DNA of 64,000 bases from Methylobacterium sp. 17Sr1-1 (GCF_003173775.1 NZ_CP029552.1:4157001-4221000), one strand, 5' to 3'. Counted from the stretch's first letter, positions 7,701 to 15,864 are shown. Notes: generated by a model from the sequence alone, not told the origin. Numbers and translations are program-made.

Positions 7701-8831
7701 ATGAGGATCCTGGTACTCGGCGGCTACGGCCTGATCGGCTCCGCCGTGCTCGTGCGCCTGATCGAGGCCGGTCACGCGGTGGTCAGCCTCGGGCGCGACA
7801 CAAGAGGCGCGCGGCGCCGCTTCCCCGAGGCGACCTGGATCGAGCGCGACATCGCGACCTTGCGCGAGCCCGCGGCGTGGCATCCGCTGATCGCCGGCTG
7901 CGACGCGGTGGTGAACTGCGCCGGCGCGCTGCAGGACGGACCCCGCGACGACGTACGCGCCGTCCAGGACACCGCCATGCGGGCCCTGTTCCGCGCCTGC
8001 GCCGAAGCCAGGCTCCGGCGGGTCGTGCAGGTCTCGGCCGTCGGCGCCATGCCCGACGCGCGGACCGCCTTCATGCGCACCAAGGCCGCGGCCGATGCCG
8101 CCTTGGGCCAGCTCGACCTCGACTGGATCATCCTGCGTCCCGGCCTCGTGCTCGCCCCCACCGCCTATGGCGGGACCGCCTTCCTGCGGGCGCTCGCCTC
8201 CACACCGCTGGTCTTGGCCGTGGTCGGCGGCGCCGGCCCGATCCAGACCGTGCACGTGGACGACGTCGCCGAGGCCGTCCGCCTCGGCCTGGAGGGACGG
8301 GTCGCGGCCCGGGCAGCCTACGACCTCGTCGAGGACGAAGCCCACGGCTTGGGCGACGTGGCGGCGGCGTTCAGGGCCTGGCTCGGCCACGAGCCGGCCC
8401 CGGTCGTCGCGGTGCCGCGCCTCCTCGTGCGGCCGGTGGTGGCGATCTGCGACGGGCTTGGCCGGCTCGGCTGGCGCTCGCCGCTGCGCAGCACCGCCCT
8501 CGTCCAGGTCACCGAGGGCGTGACCGGCGATCCCGAACCCTGGCGCCGAGCCGGCGGGCCGCGCGCGACGGGCTTGCGCGCCAGCCTGCGCCGCCTGCCG
8601 TCCACGGTGCAGGAAAGCTGGTTCGGCCGGCTCTGGCTCCTGAAGCCGGTGATCGTCGGCGGCCTCGCCCTGTTCTGGATCGTCTCGGGCCTCGTCGGGC
8701 TCCTGCGGTTCGACGCGGCGGCGGCGGTGCTGACGGAGCGCGGTGTCGGCGCGGCCTCTGCCCAGGCGGCGGTCGCGGGCGGCATCGTCCTCGATCTCGT
8801 CCTCGGGGCGCGATGCTGGTGCGGCGCCTGA
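7701..8831 (+). CDS. SDR/NAD-dependent epimerase-like protein, C-terminal DoxX-like part cut by a frameshift
   Basis: 376 residues in this frame. The N-terminus is an atypical extended-SDR Rossmann domain: GGYGLIG at 7-13, a NCAGALQDGP strand near 73 and a VQVSAVGAM strand. The middle (PAPVVAVPRLLVRPVVAI) and the hydrophobic end (residues about 315-370) resemble SDR proteins that carry a C-terminal DoxX-like membrane domain. The frame closes at TGA 8829-8831 just as that domain reaches GIVLDLVLGA. The expected remainder continues in another frame (8831-8995). The gene is either frameshifted, a sequencing artefact, or split into two coupled cistrons. The DUF2269 gene follows, a common neighbour. 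Confidence 0.75.
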   Translation: MRILVLGGYGLIGSAVLVRLIEAGHAVVSLGRDTRGARRRFPEATWIERDIATLREPAAWHPLIAGCDAVVNCAGALQDGPRDDVRAVQDTAMRALFRACAEARLRRVVQVSAVGAMPDARTAFMRTKAAADAALGQLDLDWIILRPGLVLAPTAYGGTAFLRALASTPLVLAVVGGAGPIQTVHVDDVAEAVRLGLEGRVAARAAYDLVEDEAHGLGDVAAAFRAWLGHEPAPVVAVPRLLVRPVVAICDGLGRLGWRSPLRSTALVQVTEGVTGDPEPWRRAGGPRATGLRASLRRLPSTVQESWFGRLWLLKPVIVGGLALFWIVSGLVGLLRFDAAAAVLTERGVGAASAQAAVAGGIVLDLVLGARCWCGA

Positions 8832-8995
8832 TGCCGCTCGCCGCATTGGCGATGATCGGCGGCACGCTGGCCTATCTGGCGGCCGGGACGGTGCTCGCTC
8901 CCGACCTCTGGGCCGATCCGCTCGGTCCTTACGTGAAGACGCTGCCCGCAGCGCTCCTGGCGCTGGTCGCGCTGGCGCTCGCCGCGGAACGCTGA
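8831..8995 (+). pseudogene. C-terminal fragment of the SDR/DoxX-like protein, possibly a coupled 54-residue cistron
   Basis: The frame carries MPLAALAMIGGTLAYL and then GTVLAPDLWADPLGPYVKTL, which reads as the last membrane helices of the DoxX-like domain. Its ATG overlaps the upstream stop as TGATG (8829-8833), the classic layout for stop-restart coupling; another in-frame ATG is at 8813. A single-base loss near 8805-8812 would explain the break. Whether the two parts are made as separate peptides or one protein was recently disrupted cannot be decided from the DNA alone. Confidence 0.6.
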
Positions 8996-8998
8996 GCG

Positions 8999-9490
8999 AT
9001 GCCGTGGATCGACCTCATTCCTTGGACCGAACTGTTGCGCTGGCTGCACGTGATCGGCGCGACGGTGCTGTTCGGCACCGGCGCCGGCATCGCCTTCTTC
9101 ATGCTGGTGGCGCACCGCACCCGCGATGCAGGCCTCGTCGCGCATGTCTCAGGCACCGTGGTGATCGCCGACGCTCTGTTCACGGCGACCGCCGCCGTGG
9201 CGCAGCCGCTGACCGGCCTGGCGCTTGCCCATCGCGTCGGCTGGCCGCTCGGCGAGGGCTGGCTCCTCGCCTCGATCGCGCTCTATGGCGTCGTCGGCCT
9301 GTTCTGGCTGCCAGTGGTGGCGATCCAGCTGCGGATGCGCGACCTGGCGCGGGCGGCCGCCGCGGCAGGGCGGCCGCTGCCGTTGGCCTATGACCGGCTC
9401 TTCCGGATCTGGTTCGCCTGCGGCTGGCCGGCCTTCGCGGCGATGCTGGCGATCCTCTGGCTGATGACCGCCAAACCCTCTCTGGGCTGA
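8999..9490 (+). CDS. DUF2269-family integral membrane protein
   Basis: 163 residues with four hydrophobic segments (about 10-35, 50-72, 82-105, 132-155). The family signature LRWLHVIGATVLFGTGAGIAFF appears in parts near the start, with a conserved His in the first helix. The ATG follows the preceding stop by 3 bases, so it forms one transcript with the SDR/DoxX-like gene. The biochemical role of DUF2269 is unknown. Its regular linkage to SDR-DoxX proteins suggests a shared membrane function, which is an inference from context. Confidence 0.8.
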   Translation: MPWIDLIPWTELLRWLHVIGATVLFGTGAGIAFFMLVAHRTRDAGLVAHVSGTVVIADALFTATAAVAQPLTGLALAHRVGWPLGEGWLLASIALYGVVGLFWLPVVAIQLRMRDLARAAAAAGRPLPLAYDRLFRIWFACGWPAFAAMLAILWLMTAKPSLG

Positions 9491-9520
9491 GCCCTCTCTC
9501 GTCTGAACCGCCTGGCCCTG

Positions 9521-10408
9521 CTACCGCCCGGCCGTCGGACCCTTGTCGGTCCAGTCCGGCGGCAGGCCGAACGAGTCGCCGACGATGCCGTCGATGCCCG
9601 GCGCCCGGCCGAAGGCCTGGCAGTCGGGATCGCGGGGCATCTCGCCGAGCATCGTCACGCGGATGCGCTCGTAGGTCGGGATGGTGAGCTCGGACTCGAA
9701 CGGGTCCACGCCGGTGGTGAGGTACGAGCCGAAATCCTGGCCGAAATCGCCGGCGAGGTCGTAGATGTCGGCGACCGGGGAGAACCGGGCCTGGTTGGTG
9801 AAGGAGTTGGCGCCCCCGGCCCACACCATCGCGGCGCGCTGCTGGCGGCGGGCGTCGAGGGCCTCGGCCTCCACCGTGAGGTCGCCGAGCCCGATCGGCA
9901 GGCGCGGCACCGGCACCTTGCCGATCGTGTCGGCGAAGCCGACGCCGACCTGCGCGGCGATCGTGATCGCCGCCGAGGCGCCGACCGCGACGCCGGAGGC
10001 CGGCACATTGGTGAGGCCGGCGCGGGTGATGTTGGCCCGCACGGTCAGGTCGGCCGGGCCGGAGGAGACCACGTCGTAGCGCAGCGACAGCTCGTAGCAG
10101 AGCGCCCGGTCGGCGGCGTTGGCGACGACCCGGCGCTCCTGCTCGGTCACGCCCGGGCCGGAGACGGCGGCGGTGAAGGCGGTGGGGATGATGCGGACGG
10201 TCCGCACCCGGGCCATCGCCGCCTTGTCGATGAAGATCCGCGACTTGGTGGCGGTCGCCTCGCTCGGCGTCAGGTGATCGTAGCGGGTCAGCAGGCCGGT
10301 CTGGGTCAGAACCGGCGTGGCGCAGCCCGCGAGCAGCGCCAGGGTCGTCACGGCCGCGACGCGGCGGGCGGCCCGCGCGTTCAAGGCAGCCTTGATGGTC
10401 GTCCGCAT
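9521..10408 (-). CDS. DUF3313-type outer-envelope lipoprotein
   Basis: 295 residues starting at the ATG complement 10406-10408. A signal peptide ends in the lipobox LLAGC, giving a lipidated Cys near residue 28. The mature protein contains YDHLTPSEATATKSRIFIDKA and a VRTVRIIPTAF strand, typical of DUF3313 lipoproteins. A glycine/alanine-rich hydrophobic stretch (SGVAVGASAAITIAAQVGVG) lies mid-protein. Function unknown; it is probably anchored in the outer membrane facing the periplasm. It is a single gene, convergent with the DUF2269 gene. Confidence 0.7.
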   Translation of the reverse strand: MRTTIKAALNARAARRVAAVTTLALLAGCATPVLTQTGLLTRYDHLTPSEATATKSRIFIDKAAMARVRTVRIIPTAFTAAVSGPGVTEQERRVVANAADRALCYELSLRYDVVSSGPADLTVRANITRAGLTNVPASGVAVGASAAITIAAQVGVGFADTIGKVPVPRLPIGLGDLTVEAEALDARRQQRAAMVWAGGANSFTNQARFSPVADIYDLAGDFGQDFGSYLTTGVDPFESELTIPTYERIRVTMLGEMPRDPDCQAFGRAPGIDGIVGDSFGLPPDWTDKGPTAGR

Positions 10409-10444
10409 TCGGTCGCTTTCCCGGATCGCGCGAAGCCGCACCCA

Positions 10445-10467
10445 CGGGAGCCCGACGAAGGCTCCCG
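10445..10467. repeat. Stem-loop upstream of the DUF3313-type lipoprotein gene
   Basis: The arms CGGGAGCC (10445-10452) and GGCTCCCG (10460-10467) flank a 7-base loop. It lies 36 bases upstream of the lipoprotein start and could be a leader hairpin of that transcript. It has no T run on either side. Confidence 0.4.
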
Positions 10468-10647
10468 GAGGCCGGCTCCCGGCGGCGCAAGGGCGGGCCC
10501 ATCCGGACTCGCCGCGCCGTTATGCGTTTGAGCCTAACCTTCGCCGCGAGAGGGGGGAAGTCGAGCTTGGCCGGAACGCGCGCTTCGGCCCGAGCTGTAA
10601 CGCTTCGGCCACATTGTTTCCGTGGGGCAGGACCCCACCGGGACCGG

Positions 10648-11436
10648 TCAGGCGAGCGCCGCCATGCTGCAGCTCTGGCCGCCATCGACCGGCAGGCACA
10701 CGCCGGTGATGAAGCGGGCCTCGTCGGAGGCGAGGAACACCGCCGCGTGGGCGATGTCCCAAGCCTCGCCGAGGCGGCCGAGGGGCACCCGGCGGTCACG
10801 GCCGGATTCCGGGGTGCCGGCGCCCCGGCACTCGTCGGCCAGCGTCGTGTCGAGGAGGCCCGGCAGGATCGCGTTCGCCCGGATGCCGTCGCGGGCATAC
10901 TGCATCGCCACCGATACCGTCGCCTGGTTCACCGCCGCCTTGGCGGCCGCGTAGGCGAAGGCCGGGGTGCCGGTCCAGCGGCGGGAGGCGACCGACGAGA
11001 TGTTGACCACCGCGCCCGAGCGCCGGGCCCGCATCCCCGGCAGCACCGCCTTGCAGGTGCGCCAGACGCCGCCGACATTGACCTCGATCGCCCGCCGCCA
11101 GGTCTCCTCGTCCAGATCCTCCGGGCCGCCGGCCTCCGGCAGGCCGACATTGTTGTGCAGGATGTCGATGCGGCCGAAGCGGCTCTCGCCGAGCGCCACC
11201 GCACCCGCCACCGCGTCGTAATCGGTGACGTCGGCGCAGAGCGCCACGGCCTCGTTGCCCTCCTCGGCGATGAGCTGCGCCGTCTCCTCGGCGGCGGCGA
11301 GGCCGCGATCGACGCAGATCACCCGGGCACCCTCCCGGGCGAAGGCGACCGCCACCGCCTTGCCGTTGCCCCAGCCGGTGCCGGCGGAGCCCGCCCCGAA
11401 CACGATCGCGGTCTTCTTCAGCAGGCGTGTCGACAT
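10648..11436 (-). CDS. Classical SDR-family oxidoreductase
   Basis: 262 residues. The nucleotide-binding start is FGAGSAGTGWGNGKA (a variant of TGxxxGxG), followed by CADVTDYDAV, the NNVG loop, VNISSVASRR with the catalytic Ser, and the YAAAK active-site motif. The C-terminal part, FITGVCLPVDGGQS, is the usual end of classical SDRs. The substrate cannot be inferred. The ATG complement at 11434-11436 gives a normal family length. The gene stands alone between the DUF3313 lipoprotein and a small membrane protein gene. Confidence 0.85.
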   Translation of the reverse strand: MSTRLLKKTAIVFGAGSAGTGWGNGKAVAVAFAREGARVICVDRGLAAAEETAQLIAEEGNEAVALCADVTDYDAVAGAVALGESRFGRIDILHNNVGLPEAGGPEDLDEETWRRAIEVNVGGVWRTCKAVLPGMRARRSGAVVNISSVASRRWTGTPAFAYAAAKAAVNQATVSVAMQYARDGIRANAILPGLLDTTLADECRGAGTPESGRDRRVPLGRLGEAWDIAHAAVFLASDEARFITGVCLPVDGGQSCSMAALA

Positions 11437-11561
11437 GGCCCGAGCCTCCGTCCTCGACGGAGACTCGCAAAAGGCCCGCGCCGCGCAACGGGCGGCGAAG
11501 CAGGGCGGCCAGACGCCGCCCGCATGGATGACGCACCCCGCGGATGGTCCGGCGCCCGGGA

Positions 11562-11768
11562 TCAGGCGCCGGCGGGACCGGCCCTCCTGGTGAAGCGCCA
11601 GGCCGTGACCGCGACCGCCAGGGCGAGGCAGAGCTGGGCCAGGCTTCCCTCCCCCAGATGGACGTGGCCGAGCTCGTGCCGCACGGCGAAGCGGACGACG
11701 AGGCCGGCGGCCCAGTAGCCGAGGCAGAAGGTCAGGGCGGCGAGGAGGAGTGCGACGAAGTCGTTCAT
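11562..11768 (-). CDS. Small two-helix membrane protein
   Basis: 68 residues from the ATG complement at 11766-11768. Hydrophobic segments cover about residues 3-24 and 39-58, joined by a short loop containing RHELGHVHLGEGS. Not recognised as any named family. It is on the same strand as the SDR 125 bases downstream. Coding character is moderate, so it could be spurious. Confidence 0.5.
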   Translation of the reverse strand: MNDFVALLLAALTFCLGYWAAGLVVRFAVRHELGHVHLGEGSLAQLCLALAVAVTAWRFTRRAGPAGA

Positions 11769-12005
11769 GAGCGAGAGACCCCACGGACGAGGAAGCCGCC
11801 GCGTCATCCCGCCGGCCGGCGGAACGCGGCGCGACCATGAGACCCGGGCAAGCTTGTCCGGGGCCGATCTGTCCCGAGAGGGAGCAAGAGGCGCGCCAGA
11901 GCCGCCCTCACTCCGGATTTCGCATCGCTCAAGCGTGTAAAGCCTTGAGGCTCCGCCGCGCGGGCTCGCGTTGCCATGGCCGGAGGATCCCTTCCGGCTA
12001 TGGCA

Positions 12006-12611
12006 TCACTCCGGCCGGGTCGTCTGCATCGACGGGCGCTCGCCGAAGCCCGCGTACCACGCCGCCGCGGCCGGAGCGCGCTCGCGCCAGCCGAGGTCGG
12101 GCAGGCGCAGGTCGAGGTAGCCGAGGGCGCAGCCATACGTGATGCTGGCGATGTCGACCCGCTCGCCGAGGCCGGGCGCCGCCGCCTCGATCCGCGCCAG
12201 CGCGTCGACGATCTTCTCCCGCTGACCGCCGACCCAGGCCGGCGAGCGCTCGTTCTCCTGACGCACCCGGGTCTCGTAGACGCAGAGCAGGGCCGCATCG
12301 AGCAGGCCGTCGCCGGTCGATTGCGCGGTGAGCGCCGCCCACCGCGCCGGGCCCGGGGCCGGGAAAAAGCCGCCCTGTCCGAGGTGGTCGAGGTACTCGC
12401 AGATCACCCGGCTGTCGGCGAGCGCCGTGCCGTCGTCGAGGATCAGGGTCGGCACCTGCGCCAGCGGGTTCTGCGCCCGGATGTTGGCGTCGCGGTTGAT
12501 CGGATGGGCGGCCGCCGGCAGCAGCTCCAGGCGCTCGAACAATCCAAGTTCGTGGGCGACGACCAGCACCTTGCGGACGAAGGGCGAGGTCTTGGCGTAG
12601 AAGAGCTTCAT
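12006..12611 (-). CDS. Glutathione S-transferase family protein
   Basis: 201 residues from the ATG complement at 12609-12611, which has GGAGG seven bases upstream. The N-terminal thioredoxin-like domain has YAKTSPFVRKVLV with the presumed catalytic Ser/Thr region, the cis-Pro motif QVPTLIL, and DSRVICEYLD for the glutathione gamma-glutamyl moiety. The C-terminal helical domain (about 85-200) is typical. It is expected to conjugate or reduce electrophiles with glutathione in the cytoplasm. Single gene. AT-rich TATAAG-like bases just upstream may hold its -10 box. Confidence 0.88.
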   Translation of the reverse strand: MKLFYAKTSPFVRKVLVVAHELGLFERLELLPAAAHPINRDANIRAQNPLAQVPTLILDDGTALADSRVICEYLDHLGQGGFFPAPGPARWAALTAQSTGDGLLDAALLCVYETRVRQENERSPAWVGGQREKIVDALARIEAAAPGLGERVDIASITYGCALGYLDLRLPDLGWRERAPAAAAWYAGFGERPSMQTTRPE

Positions 12612-12657
12612 GGGACTTCCTCCTGTCATTTTATCTTATACGATCCCAATCGCGACC

Positions 12658-12736
12658 TCATCCTGAGGTGCTGCTGCTGGCAGCCGCCTCGAAGGAGGCC
12701 TCCTTCGAGGCGAGCAAAGCTCGCACCTCAGGATGA
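12658..12736. repeat. Nested palindromic element (family C)
   Basis: The outer arms TCATCCTGAGGTGC (12658-12671) and GCACCTCAGGATGA (12723-12736) are exact complements. Inside them lies a perfect 24-base palindrome at 12687-12710. The sequence is of the type often repeated in Rhizobiales and Methylobacteriaceae genomes as a REP-like element. It fills most of the gap between the GST gene and the alpha/beta-hydrolase gene. Confidence 0.75.
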
Positions 12737-12797
12737 AGGCGCAGATGGGATGAATCCGTGGTCTCGACGCGTTTCGGCTCCCGATCCGGCGCCTTGC

Positions 12798-14006
12798 TCA
12801 CTGCCCCCGCCCGGCCGCTGCCGGCTTCGCGGAGGGCTTCTGCGCGGCCGGGGCCGGCGGCGCGGCACCGGCCGCCGCGGGCTTCGCCGGAGCCGGCGGG
12901 CGCGGGGTCTCGAGGCTGAGGCGGCGCACCGGCCAGCCGTCGCTCCAGCGCTCCATGTCGATGAAGCGCGGGTTGCTCTTCAGGCTCGCGGCGTTCTGGC
13001 CCGAGAACGCGGCGGCCGCCGCCATGTCGAAGGTCTTCCAGAAGGCGAGGTAGTCGAGGCTGTCGGTGCCCGCGGCGTTGATCTGCCCGACCAGGACGGT
13101 CTGCTCGCCGGTGAGGGTCATGTCGGCCGACCATTTGAACGGGGCCGGCTTCTGCTTCGGGTCGGGGGTCGGCAGCTTCAGCTGGCCGACATCGTAGGCC
13201 GGGTTGCCGCCGGCCGGCGCGGCGAGGGTCGCCGAGAGCGCCGGGAAGCCGTGGTCGTCGGAGAGGGCGCGGACCATCAGCTTGTGGTCGACCGGCACGG
13301 CGCTCGCCTCCCGCATCACCCGCCTCGCGGCGATGTCGGCGGCGCGGGCGTCCCGGTCGCCGATCACCGTGACGATCAGTGTGGCGGGGTCGATGGCGTT
13401 GAGGTCGTGGAGCGCGATGCCCCGGGCCTTGTCGTCCCGGGCGATGCCGCCCGGCATCGCGCCGAAGATCAGCCGCGGCACCGGCAGCCCGGTTTCCTTG
13501 GCGTGGGCCGCGAGGTTCGCCGCCAGCGGCACGCCGGCGAGGTGGCCGATGAACGCCACCCGGCCCGTATCGGGCTTGGCCTCCTGGTCGCCGGCGAGTT
13601 CGGCGAGCGCGTCCTTGACCAGGGTCGCGGCGAGGCCGCTCGCGTCCACCGGCCGCGTGCGGCCCACCTCCTGGAAGCGCGGGAACAGCACGAGATAGCC
13701 CGAGCGCGCCAGATGCTCGATCCAGGCGCCGTAGGCCTGCGGATTCACCGCGCCCCAGGCGTGCAGCATCACCGCCACCGGCCGCCCCTGCGCCGGCGCC
13801 GCGCCGTTGCCGTAATAGGCGAGCGTCACCGCGCCGGCCCGACCGAGCGCCCGCTTCACCACGCTCGCGGCGGCGTAGGCCTGGCCTCCCGGCCCCTCCT
13901 TCGGCTGGGCGGGCGGCGTGGCGGCCCCCGCGCCGGGCGCAGCCCCGAACGCCGCGAGGGCGAGGGCGAGCGGAAGGGCGAGGCGGGTGCGGGAGAGCGA
14001 TGGCAT
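12798..14006 (-). CDS. Secreted dienelactone-hydrolase-like protein with a substituted nucleophile
   Basis: 402 residues from the ATG complement at 14004-14006. A signal peptide (about 1-29) leads into an alpha/beta-hydrolase-like domain: VAVMLHAWGAV (oxyanion region), GYLVLFPRFQ, and the nucleophile-elbow position GHLAG at 154-158. The usual elbow is GxSxG; here Leu156 replaces Ser, so ordinary hydrolase activity is doubtful. An acid and a histidine remain plausible (IGDRDA, DDHGFPAL). A Pro/Ala/Lys-rich tail follows residue 365. No operon partner is evident. It could be a non-catalytic binding protein. Confidence 0.7.
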   Translation of the reverse strand: MPSLSRTRLALPLALALAAFGAAPGAGAATPPAQPKEGPGGQAYAAASVVKRALGRAGAVTLAYYGNGAAPAQGRPVAVMLHAWGAVNPQAYGAWIEHLARSGYLVLFPRFQEVGRTRPVDASGLAATLVKDALAELAGDQEAKPDTGRVAFIGHLAGVPLAANLAAHAKETGLPVPRLIFGAMPGGIARDDKARGIALHDLNAIDPATLIVTVIGDRDARAADIAARRVMREASAVPVDHKLMVRALSDDHGFPALSATLAAPAGGNPAYDVGQLKLPTPDPKQKPAPFKWSADMTLTGEQTVLVGQINAAGTDSLDYLAFWKTFDMAAAAAFSGQNAASLKSNPRFIDMERWSDGWPVRRLSLETPRPPAPAKPAAAGAAPPAPAAQKPSAKPAAAGRGQ

Positions 14007-14167
14007 GAGGCTGGGGGGCTGACGGCTCGGGAGGCGCACCCCACACTGTTTCGCGCCCGCACTCAAGGCGTGATCGCGCGGGGAGCGTCACCGTTCTGTG
14101 GCTTGTCGCTTCCGTGGTACAGTCATGCTCCAATCCGCGGGAGAGCAGGACGGAGTTCGGGCCGGAG

Positions 14168-14380
14168 CTAGCCCCGCCCCTCCGGCTCGTCGCCGAGTAC
14201 GACGTGCAGCCGGCCGATCAGGGCGTCGAGTTCCTGCGGCACCGGCTCGTCGGTCACGTCGGTGTACATCGCCCGCAAGTCGTGTCCGAGCTTGGCGAGC
14301 AGCAACGCGTCGGCCAGGGACGACGCGGTCGGGTGCGTCTGGCCGAAGCTCGCGGCGTGATTGCTCGGAATCATCTTCAT
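14168..14380 (-). CDS. Orphan NepR-like anti-sigma-factor-domain protein
   Basis: 70 residues. LGHDLRAMYTDV (31-42) and EPVPQELDALIGRL (45-58) match the two-helix pattern of NepR, the small protein that holds the general-stress sigma factor EcfG until the response regulator PhyR binds it. The canonical locus has nepR beside ecfG and phyR; neither is here, so this looks like a paralogue. A rival idea is a short helical protein with chance resemblance, but the LRxxY and PVP spacing argues against that. It was chosen over overlapping frames because of this motif and its complete small-protein form. Confidence 0.6.
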   Translation of the reverse strand: MKMIPSNHAASFGQTHPTASSLADALLLAKLGHDLRAMYTDVTDEPVPQELDALIGRLHVVLGDEPEGRG

Positions 14381-14670
14381 GGCGCGATTACGGGAACGGG
14401 GGTCCCGGCTCCGTCAGGAAAAAGGGGTGGGATCTGCGACGCTGACTGGCGCCGGGCAGCTCGACGACTTGAGGTTGATTTCCGGCGCCGGATCCCCGGC
14501 TTGCCCTGGACAACGCGCTTCCCGGGGGGCAGTTGCGCCCGATTTTCGGGCACACACATGGAACAGGTGCAGCCCCGAGCGTTTCCGCCCGGGGCCGGAC
14601 CCGTTCTCGTCGTGATTCGCGTGGGTTAACCCCCGTTAACCATGGCCGTGATCGAGGATCCGATCCCGTC
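14381..14670. other. Intergenic stretch upstream of the NepR-like gene, with a GTTAAC inverted repeat
   Basis: Nothing with coding character is seen in these 290 bases. GGTTAAC (14624-14630) and GTTAACC (14635-14641) form a perfect inverted repeat around CCCC. The two TTAA cores are 6 bases apart, one short of the CtrA consensus TTAA-N7-TTAA, so CtrA binding is possible but unsupported. Confidence 0.4.
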
Positions 14671-15345
14671 TTACATCGGTGGCGTCAGGCCGTCCTTGCC
14701 GACCGAGATGCTGCGCGCCTCGAACCGATCGCCGTCGCGCACAGCCGAGGCGAAGATCTTGGCGCCCGGCACCAGCACCGCCCGGTCGGCCGGCTCCAGC
14801 ATCACCACCGGGGTGCCCGGCGGCACCGCGACGGCCAGGCTCTGGCCCTTGTACGAGACCGTGATGGTGCGGCCGTTGCCGACGCCGACACCGCCCGCGA
14901 CGGTGCCGTTGGTCATGCTGGTCTCGACCTCGGGCGCCCTGACCGTGCCGTTGGTCATGCTCGTTTCGACCGGGCCTGTGCCGGAACTGTCCGGCAGCCG
15001 GTCCCAGGGGTAGTGGCCCTCGCCGGCGCCGCGCAGGGCCTCGGGGAAGATCAGCACTTCGAGGGCGACCGGCGGATCGCCGGGTTTGTCGCCGGCCTTG
15101 GCGGCGGTGCCGATGAAGCTGCCGTCCTTGACCTGGTCGAGGCTCGCCGGCGCCAGCTGCGACACCCGGGTGCCGGCGCCGAGGCGGATCGTCTCGGTCG
15201 CGCCGGCGCGGGTGCGGATGGTGACGGCGTCCGCCTCGACGCGCTCGATCGTGCCGCGCAGGCGCTCGACCTGCGGCGCGGCCAGGGCGGCGACGCTTGA
15301 CGCCAAGGTCAGGCCAGCGGCCGCGATCGTCCTGAGGATGGTCAT
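14671..15345 (-). CDS. Secreted protein of unknown function with an internal duplicated segment
   Basis: 224 residues. A signal peptide covers about 1-22 (LTLASSVAALAAP). The mature start, LRGTIERVEADAVTIRTRAG, resembles the beta-rich DUF5666-type fold that often appears in periplasmic proteins. Residues near 126-148 contain ETSMTNGTV twice, 14 residues apart, so a short coding segment was duplicated in tandem. The end, VLVPGAKIFASAVRDGD, repeats the small beta-domain style. Function unknown. Single gene between the NepR-like gene and a 101-residue protein. Confidence 0.65.
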   Translation of the reverse strand: MTILRTIAAAGLTLASSVAALAAPQVERLRGTIERVEADAVTIRTRAGATETIRLGAGTRVSQLAPASLDQVKDGSFIGTAAKAGDKPGDPPVALEVLIFPEALRGAGEGHYPWDRLPDSSGTGPVETSMTNGTVRAPEVETSMTNGTVAGGVGVGNGRTITVSYKGQSLAVAVPPGTPVVMLEPADRAVLVPGAKIFASAVRDGDRFEARSISVGKDGLTPPM

Positions 15346-15455
15346 GAAAGCTCCGGGGGAGTCAGGGCTCGGGATGCGAGGAAGCCCCGGCTGTTATGGT
15401 CCGCACCCCCGGTGCCGGCCATCGTCTCGCGCACAAGTGATCGCGCGAGGCCGCC

Positions 15456-15761
15456 TCACGCGTCCTCGTCCTCCTCCGGCTCCAGGGTCGCCTTGACGGT
15501 GTCGAGCACCCGCCGGGCGAGGTCGGAATCCGGGTCCTCGCGGGTCAGCGCGTCCTCCAGCATGGCGAGGAAGCCGCCGAGCTGGTGGCGGTAATGGTCT
15601 GAATCGACGCCGCGCAGGATGCCGGCGACGAAGCGCACCGCCATCTGCAAAGCCACCTGCTTGGCGGCGACGTCCGATTGCGCCTCGGAGAGCCGGGCGA
15701 TCATCTCGCCGTGGCGGGCCGAGAGCGTGGTCAGGCCGTTGATCTTGTCGTCCGGGCTCAT
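15456..15761 (-). CDS. 101-residue conserved-looking cytoplasmic protein downstream of acnA
   Basis: The ATG complement is at 15759-15761 with GGGAGA about 8 bases upstream. The protein is predicted mostly helical (LTTLSARHGEMIARLSEAQS, VALQMAVRFVAGILRG) with a very acidic end, EPEEDEDA. No family recognised. It follows acnA on the same strand, but two hairpins lie between, so it probably has its own promoter or depends on read-through. Confidence 0.65.
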   Translation of the reverse strand: MSPDDKINGLTTLSARHGEMIARLSEAQSDVAAKQVALQMAVRFVAGILRGVDSDHYRHQLGGFLAMLEDALTREDPDSDLARRVLDTVKATLEPEEDEDA

Positions 15762-15782
15762 CGCAAGCTCTCCCGAGAATGG

Positions 15783-15816
15783 GACGGGGGCCCTTCCCGC
15801 CGGAAAGGCCCCCGTC
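15783..15816. promoter_or_regulatory. Strong inverted repeat just upstream of the 101-residue gene
   Basis: GACGGGGGCC (15783-15792) and GGCCCCCGTC (15807-15816) are exact complements around a 14-base loop. It lies 22 bases upstream of the start codon of the minus-strand gene, so it falls in its leader or promoter. A second acnA terminator is another possibility. Confidence 0.45.
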
Positions 15817-15864
15817 ATGTGGCGGCTCCCCCGGAGCCTGTCACGGGCTCCCGGGTCTTTTGAA

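Noticed and set aside
14560..14583. GGAAC-N15-CGTT on the plus strand as an EcfG promoter
   Set aside because: The spacer is one or two bases short and it points at the end of a minus-strand gene, not at a start.
14624..14641. CtrA site
   Set aside because: The TTAA cores are 6 rather than 7 bases apart and no cell-cycle gene follows.
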